DNA of 8,529 nt. Source: Bacteroidales bacterium. Its GTDB lineage: Bacteria; Bacteroidota; Bacteroidia; Bacteroidales; UBA12077. Position numbers and translations under genes: made by a program. The stretch covers positions 1 through 8,529 of the forward strand of contig JAUVLS010000041.1 of the NCBI GenBank assembly GCA_030600625.1, written 5' to 3'. Shown piece by piece: positions 6,344 through 8,529 of this stretch (the stretch's first letter is position 1; each line of letters opens with the position of its first letter). The notes beneath the pieces were generated by a model, which was given only the letters and a program-made list of their open reading frames with translations, was not told where the DNA came from and searched no databases.

Positions 6344-7263
6344 AATGGCGAATCCGGCTCTTTTGCCATTTCATGTAAAATTATCCTGTCGGTTATGCCC
6401 GGGAAATTTTTATGTAACCAAACAACAAGCCTGCCTTGTGGAGTTAAAATTAAATCGCGTTCTCGTTTTAATGTTGCTTTTGTAATAATTTGTGCTACTC
6501 TTTCGGCTGACATCATTTCTTCCTCATTCCTGGGTGTTTCTTTTTGAGGTTTTCCGTTTTTATTAAGTGCTATATTCCTGATATTTGAACTTGTAAAACC
6601 GGGATGTACAACTAAAACATTAAGACCTCTTTTTTTATTTTCCAGGCGTAAAGTGTTTAAAAAGCCATCCATAGCATATTTTGATGCACAATATCCTGTT
6701 CTGCCAGGAAGTGGAGTAAGGCCTGAAATTGAAGAAATACCAATTACAGTTCCTTTTTGTTTCAACAAATAAGGTAATGCAAATTTCGTACAGTAAACTG
6801 CACCATAAAAATTTGTATCCATTAAATCTTTAATAACAGATAAATCCAGCTCTTCAAAACTAGCTCTCATTGAAATACCTGCATTATTGATTAGTATATC
6901 AATTTTCCCGTATTTTTCAACTGTTTTATTTATAAGATTTTGACAATCATCAATTTTTCTGACATCAGTAACAATAGAAGATGCCTGCCCTCCTTTCTCT
7001 TTTATTTTATTTTCTAATTTAATTAACTCCTCTTCTCTTCTTGATGCAAGAATAATCTTTGCATTATTGTTTGCAAATTCAAAAGCACAGGCTCTGCCTA
7101 TTCCTGAAGATGCACCCGTAACGATAATAACTTTATCCTTAAATTTATTCTTATATTTTATTAAGTTCTCTCGTTTTTTCATTTTGGGTATCGCAATATG
7201 ATATTTTCTTAAAAAGATATTATTAAATAAACTTGGTTTTGAAGATTTCCTTATTTTACTCAT
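6340..7263 (-). CDS. Classical short-chain dehydrogenase/reductase (DHRS7/11-beta-HSD-like)
   Basis: The 307-residue protein has the full SDR signature. The Rossmann glycine motif TGASSGIG is at 49-56, and Arg75/Arg76 follow the second strand, favouring NADP(H). Asp100 is adenine-binding, NNAG lies at 126-129 and Asn151 in helix 4. Catalytic Ser178 sits in GISSISG, and Y191-CAS-K195 is the active site; PG (221-222) and the substrate loop follow. About 40 residues precede the core, more than usual, so Met28 is an alternative start. The C-terminus continues past the core with a segment like that of DHRS7/11-beta-HSD-type enzymes, which act on lipid-like carbonyl or hydroxyl groups. The context of acyltransferases and a lipid exporter suggests reduction of a keto-lipid, but the substrate is unknown. 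It lies 110 bases downstream of the TetR gene and is the likely first target of that regulator. Confidence 0.88.
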   Translation of the reverse strand: MSKIRKSSKPSLFNNIFLRKYHIAIPKMKKRENLIKYKNKFKDKVIIVTGASSGIGRACAFEFANNNAKIILASRREEELIKLENKIKEKGGQASSIVTDVRKIDDCQNLINKTVEKYGKIDILINNAGISMRASFEELDLSVIKDLMDTNFYGAVYCTKFALPYLLKQKGTVIGISSISGLTPLPGRTGYCASKYAMDGFLNTLRLENKKRGLNVLVVHPGFTSSNIRNIALNKNGKPQKETPRNEEEMMSAERVAQIITKATLKRERDLILTPQGRLVVWLHKNFPGITDRIILHEMAKEPDSPF

Positions 7264-7315
7264 GTTTATAACTTTTTAATATAATATCTATTTCTTTTGT
7301 GTTATCTGAGTTCAT
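7256..7315 (-). CDS. Possible 19-residue upstream ORF coupled to the SDR gene
   Basis: An ATG at 7315 opens a frame encoding MNSDNTKEIDIILKSYKHE whose TAA stop lies within ATGAGTAA at the SDR start. A ribosome ending here would finish on top of the SDR initiation codon, the arrangement expected for translational coupling or a leader peptide. The peptide is hydrophilic and helix-prone and resembles nothing recognised. No clear Shine-Dalgarno precedes it. It may be a chance ORF in AT-rich DNA. Confidence 0.22.
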   Translation of the reverse strand: MNSDNTKEIDIILKSYKHE

Positions 7316-7373
7316 AATTTGACTACAGTTGTTTTACCTTATTCTTGTTTTCCAGTCGGTTATACAAAAAAAA

Positions 7374-7955
7374 TTATGAAGCTAATCCTTTAGTAAGTAT
7401 TACCATCAAACTTTCAGAATAAGGAGAATATTTCTCATATTTATTTTGCAAAAAGAAAGGTGTCTCAAGTCCTTTTAATACCATAATAAATACGTCTAAT
7501 AAAACTTCAATATCGTCAACTGCTGCAAATTCCCCTTTATCAACACCTTGTAATATTATATTTTTTAGGTTTGCTTTTTCCCATTCGTCTAATTCATTTC
7601 TTAAATCATCAATAAAATCAAAGTGCTCAAAAAAATCTGCTTTCAAAGTTTCATGATAGTTTGCAGCATCATGTAAAACCTCCATCCTTTTAATCAAATA
7701 TTTTTTTATTTTTTCGGAAGCATTTAAATCAGTATTATTAACAATAATTAACAACTGATTTTTTAGATTAACTATTTCTTTTGATACAACCTCTGTAAAA
7801 AGTTCCTCTTTGTTCGCAAAATGATAATATAAAGAGCCTTTAGCTTTTCTGGCTATTTTAGCAATTTCATCCATCGAGGTTTTATGAAACCCAAACCTGC
7901 TAAACAATTTATTAGCAACGCTTAATATTTTTTTTCTGGTATCGTCTAGTGCCAT
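7374..7955 (-). CDS. TetR-family transcriptional repressor
   Basis: The 193-residue protein has the TetR DNA-binding domain at its N-terminus. A helix over residues 5-21 (RKKILSVANKLFSRFGF) is followed by the helix-turn-helix TSMDEIAKIARKAKGSLYYHF (26-46) and then the helix beginning NKEELFTEVV, all in the canonical order. The remaining 140 residues are the variable helical ligand-binding and dimerisation domain, with Phe/Leu-rich stretches that could hold a hydrophobic ligand. Length is typical of the family. The gene is transcribed in the same direction as the lipid cluster and stands at its head, so it may repress itself and the genes behind it, with an acyl-CoA or similar lipid signal as ligand (inference). 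A short inverted repeat 25 bases upstream is a possible operator. Confidence 0.92.
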   Translation of the reverse strand: MALDDTRKKILSVANKLFSRFGFHKTSMDEIAKIARKAKGSLYYHFANKEELFTEVVSKEIVNLKNQLLIIVNNTDLNASEKIKKYLIKRMEVLHDAANYHETLKADFFEHFDFIDDLRNELDEWEKANLKNIILQGVDKGEFAAVDDIEVLLDVFIMVLKGLETPFFLQNKYEKYSPYSESLMVILTKGLAS

Positions 7956-7979
7956 ATTGTAACTATTCAGTGTCTTAAA

Positions 7980-7994
7980 TTTGGAATGCCCAAA
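7980..7994. promoter_or_regulatory. Candidate operator upstream of the TetR gene
   Basis: TTTGG and CCAAA form perfect 5-base arms separated by AATGC, centred about 30 bases before the TetR start codon. TetR proteins usually bind 15-20 bp palindromes near their own promoter, so position and size fit. The arms are short and AT-rich DNA yields such repeats by chance. No second copy was found in front of the other genes. Confidence 0.22.
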
Positions 7995-8023
7995 ATGGTT
8001 AATTCACTTTACTTTGCCTTTTT

Positions 8024-8176
8024 AAGTCTGCAATCTTCAGTCTGCAGTCGGCAATCTAAAGCCCGGGCTATTTATACTTTTCAGAATTTTGAATCATATA
8101 ATTAAGTAATAGTGTGTAATAATTGTTTGATTGTTATATACTTTCTTGCCGACTGTTGACTGTGGACTGCCGACTG
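8024..8176. repeat. Inverted arrays of a 7-bp repeat (nnGACTG) around an AT-rich centre
   Basis: On the right arm four heptamers run head to tail: CCGACTG, TTGACTG, TGGACTG and CCGACTG (8149-8176). On the left arm four units run in the opposite orientation: AAGTCTG, CAATCTT, CAGTCTG and CAGTCGG (8024-8051), the reverse complement of the same motif with more divergence. CAGTCGGCAA (8045-8054) and TTGCCGACTG (8146-8155) are perfect complements of 10 bp. The centre holds the palindrome AGCCCGGGCT (8060-8069) and otherwise AT-rich sequence with no gene. It resembles short tandem heptamer repeats dispersed in intergenic DNA of various bacteria. Its function is unknown. Confidence 0.7.
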
Positions 8177-8388
8177 ATTAGTTATGCCATATCTAATATT
8201 TTTGATCTTTTTGACTAATTTCGTTTATGAGTACAAAGAAATAAATTATTTTCGAAATAACAAAATAAATTTTGAATTATTTTGTAGCGGCAAAAAGTCG
8301 GGGCAAATCTTTTACTAACCGGATGGGTGAACTGGTTCAGATCGATGATGTCTGTGTGTTGGGTTTGCAGATTTAACCCGTGGTATTT
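8177..8388. other. Intergenic stretch without a recognised gene
   Basis: The part nearer the TetR gene is very AT-rich and contains the 8-bp inverted repeat CAAAATAA (8261-8268) with TTATTTTG (8277-8284). The part at about 8285-8385 is distinctly richer in G and C and holds a small GGGTT/AACCC hairpin (8361-8379). On the minus strand one frame stays open from about 8420 to a TAG at 8215-8217 without a plausible start codon. On the plus strand a 17-codon ORF begins at 8323. Neither resembles a known protein. The promoter of the TetR gene may lie here or at 7956-8023, but no TAnnTTTG box was found. Confidence 0.4.
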
Positions 8389-8425
8389 AAAAAAACGGTC
8401 AACACAATATATATGTCAACCGTTT
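8389..8425 (-). terminator. Rho-independent terminator of the tRNA-Leu gene
   Basis: Read on the minus strand, AAACGGT (8425-8419) and ACCGTTT (8399-8393) form a 7-bp stem that is continued by G-U pairs into a loop with an AT-rich core. The stem runs into a total of seven T residues (complement of 8389-8395). It begins one base beyond the tRNA 3' end, so it ends the tRNA transcript and isolates it from the TetR gene downstream. Confidence 0.8.
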
Positions 8426-8426
8426 G

Positions 8427-8512
8427 TACCCAGAGCGGGACTTGAACCCGCACGGCCGTTAAAGGCCATTGGATTTTAAGTCCAACGTGTCTACCAATTC
8501 CACCACCTGGGC
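8427..8512 (-). tRNA. tRNA-Leu (anticodon UAA)
   Basis: The 86-base sequence folds as a class II tRNA. The acceptor strands GCCCAGG and TCTGGGT pair with terminal G-U wobbles and discriminator A. The D-arm region contains TTGGTAGAC, and the anticodon stem TTGGA/TCCAA encloses loop CTTAAAA with anticodon TAA. The long variable arm GGCC-TTTAAC-GGCC is typical of Leu, and the T arm GCGGG-TTCAAGT-CCCGC is complete. CCA is not encoded, so it must be added after transcription. The promoter lies outside the window. The gene is intact and shows no sign of an integrated element at its 3' end. Confidence 0.97.
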
Positions 8513-8529
8513 ATGGTGATAAAAGCCGC

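Noticed and set aside
8024..8176. CRISPR-like array
   Set aside because: The units are only 7 bp, are contiguous without spacers, and occur in inverted orientation on the two sides.
8323..8376. Plus-strand 17-codon ORF starting at 8323
   Set aside because: It is short, has no ribosome binding site and resembles no known peptide. The opposite strand is equally open.
8427..8512. tRNA-Leu as an integration site
   Set aside because: No integrase gene, no second copy of the tRNA 3' end and no other mobile genes were seen in the window.

Overview
The window comes from an AT-rich bacterial chromosome, most likely a member of the Bacteroidota. The evidence is indirect: strong AT bias, weak or absent Shine-Dalgarno sequences, and protein types common in that phylum (a LolA-like secreted protein with an RND/MMPL exporter, and the H-x5-D type of acyltransferase). 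No 16S or other phylogenetic marker is present, so this placement is an inference.

All supported genes lie on the minus strand and read from right to left. At the right edge is a complete tRNA-Leu(UAA) followed directly by a rho-independent terminator. A gene-free stretch of about 470 bases comes next, holding an inverted heptamer-repeat element. Then follow: a TetR-family repressor; a short-chain dehydrogenase/reductase (SDR); a small PlsC-like acyltransferase; a 12-TM RND/MMPL exporter; a second acyltransferase of the H-x5-D type; a secreted LolA-like lipid-carrier protein; a patatin-like phospholipase; and, overlapping the patatin stop by ATGA, the first 87 codons of a DAK2-domain (FakA-like) fatty-acid kinase that runs off the left edge and is absent from the supplied ORF list.

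Read together, the genes form an envelope-lipid cluster. The acyltransferases and SDR could build or modify an acyl lipid. The RND protein could extract it from the inner membrane, and the LolA-like protein could carry it across the periplasm. The patatin could release fatty acids, and the FakA-like kinase could recycle them as acyl-phosphate. TetR is the obvious candidate regulator. The pairing of an MMPL exporter, a LolA-like carrier and acyltransferases recalls the export part of aryl-polyene/flexirubin clusters, but no ketosynthase, acyl carrier protein or ammonia-lyase is visible here. The lipid is therefore unknown.

The gaps between genes are rich in structure. They hold a long imperfect inverted repeat (1305-1498) with a perfect 15-bp stem, a palindrome-rich segment flanked by 9-bp direct repeats (1147-1260), three 15-bp tandem repeats that encode a 20-residue hydrophobic peptide just after the exporter gene (3125-3194), a long hairpin overlapping the SDR stop codon (6285-6343), and the heptamer element (8024-8176). 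No Bacteroidota-type promoter (TAnnTTTG) could be placed with confidence.
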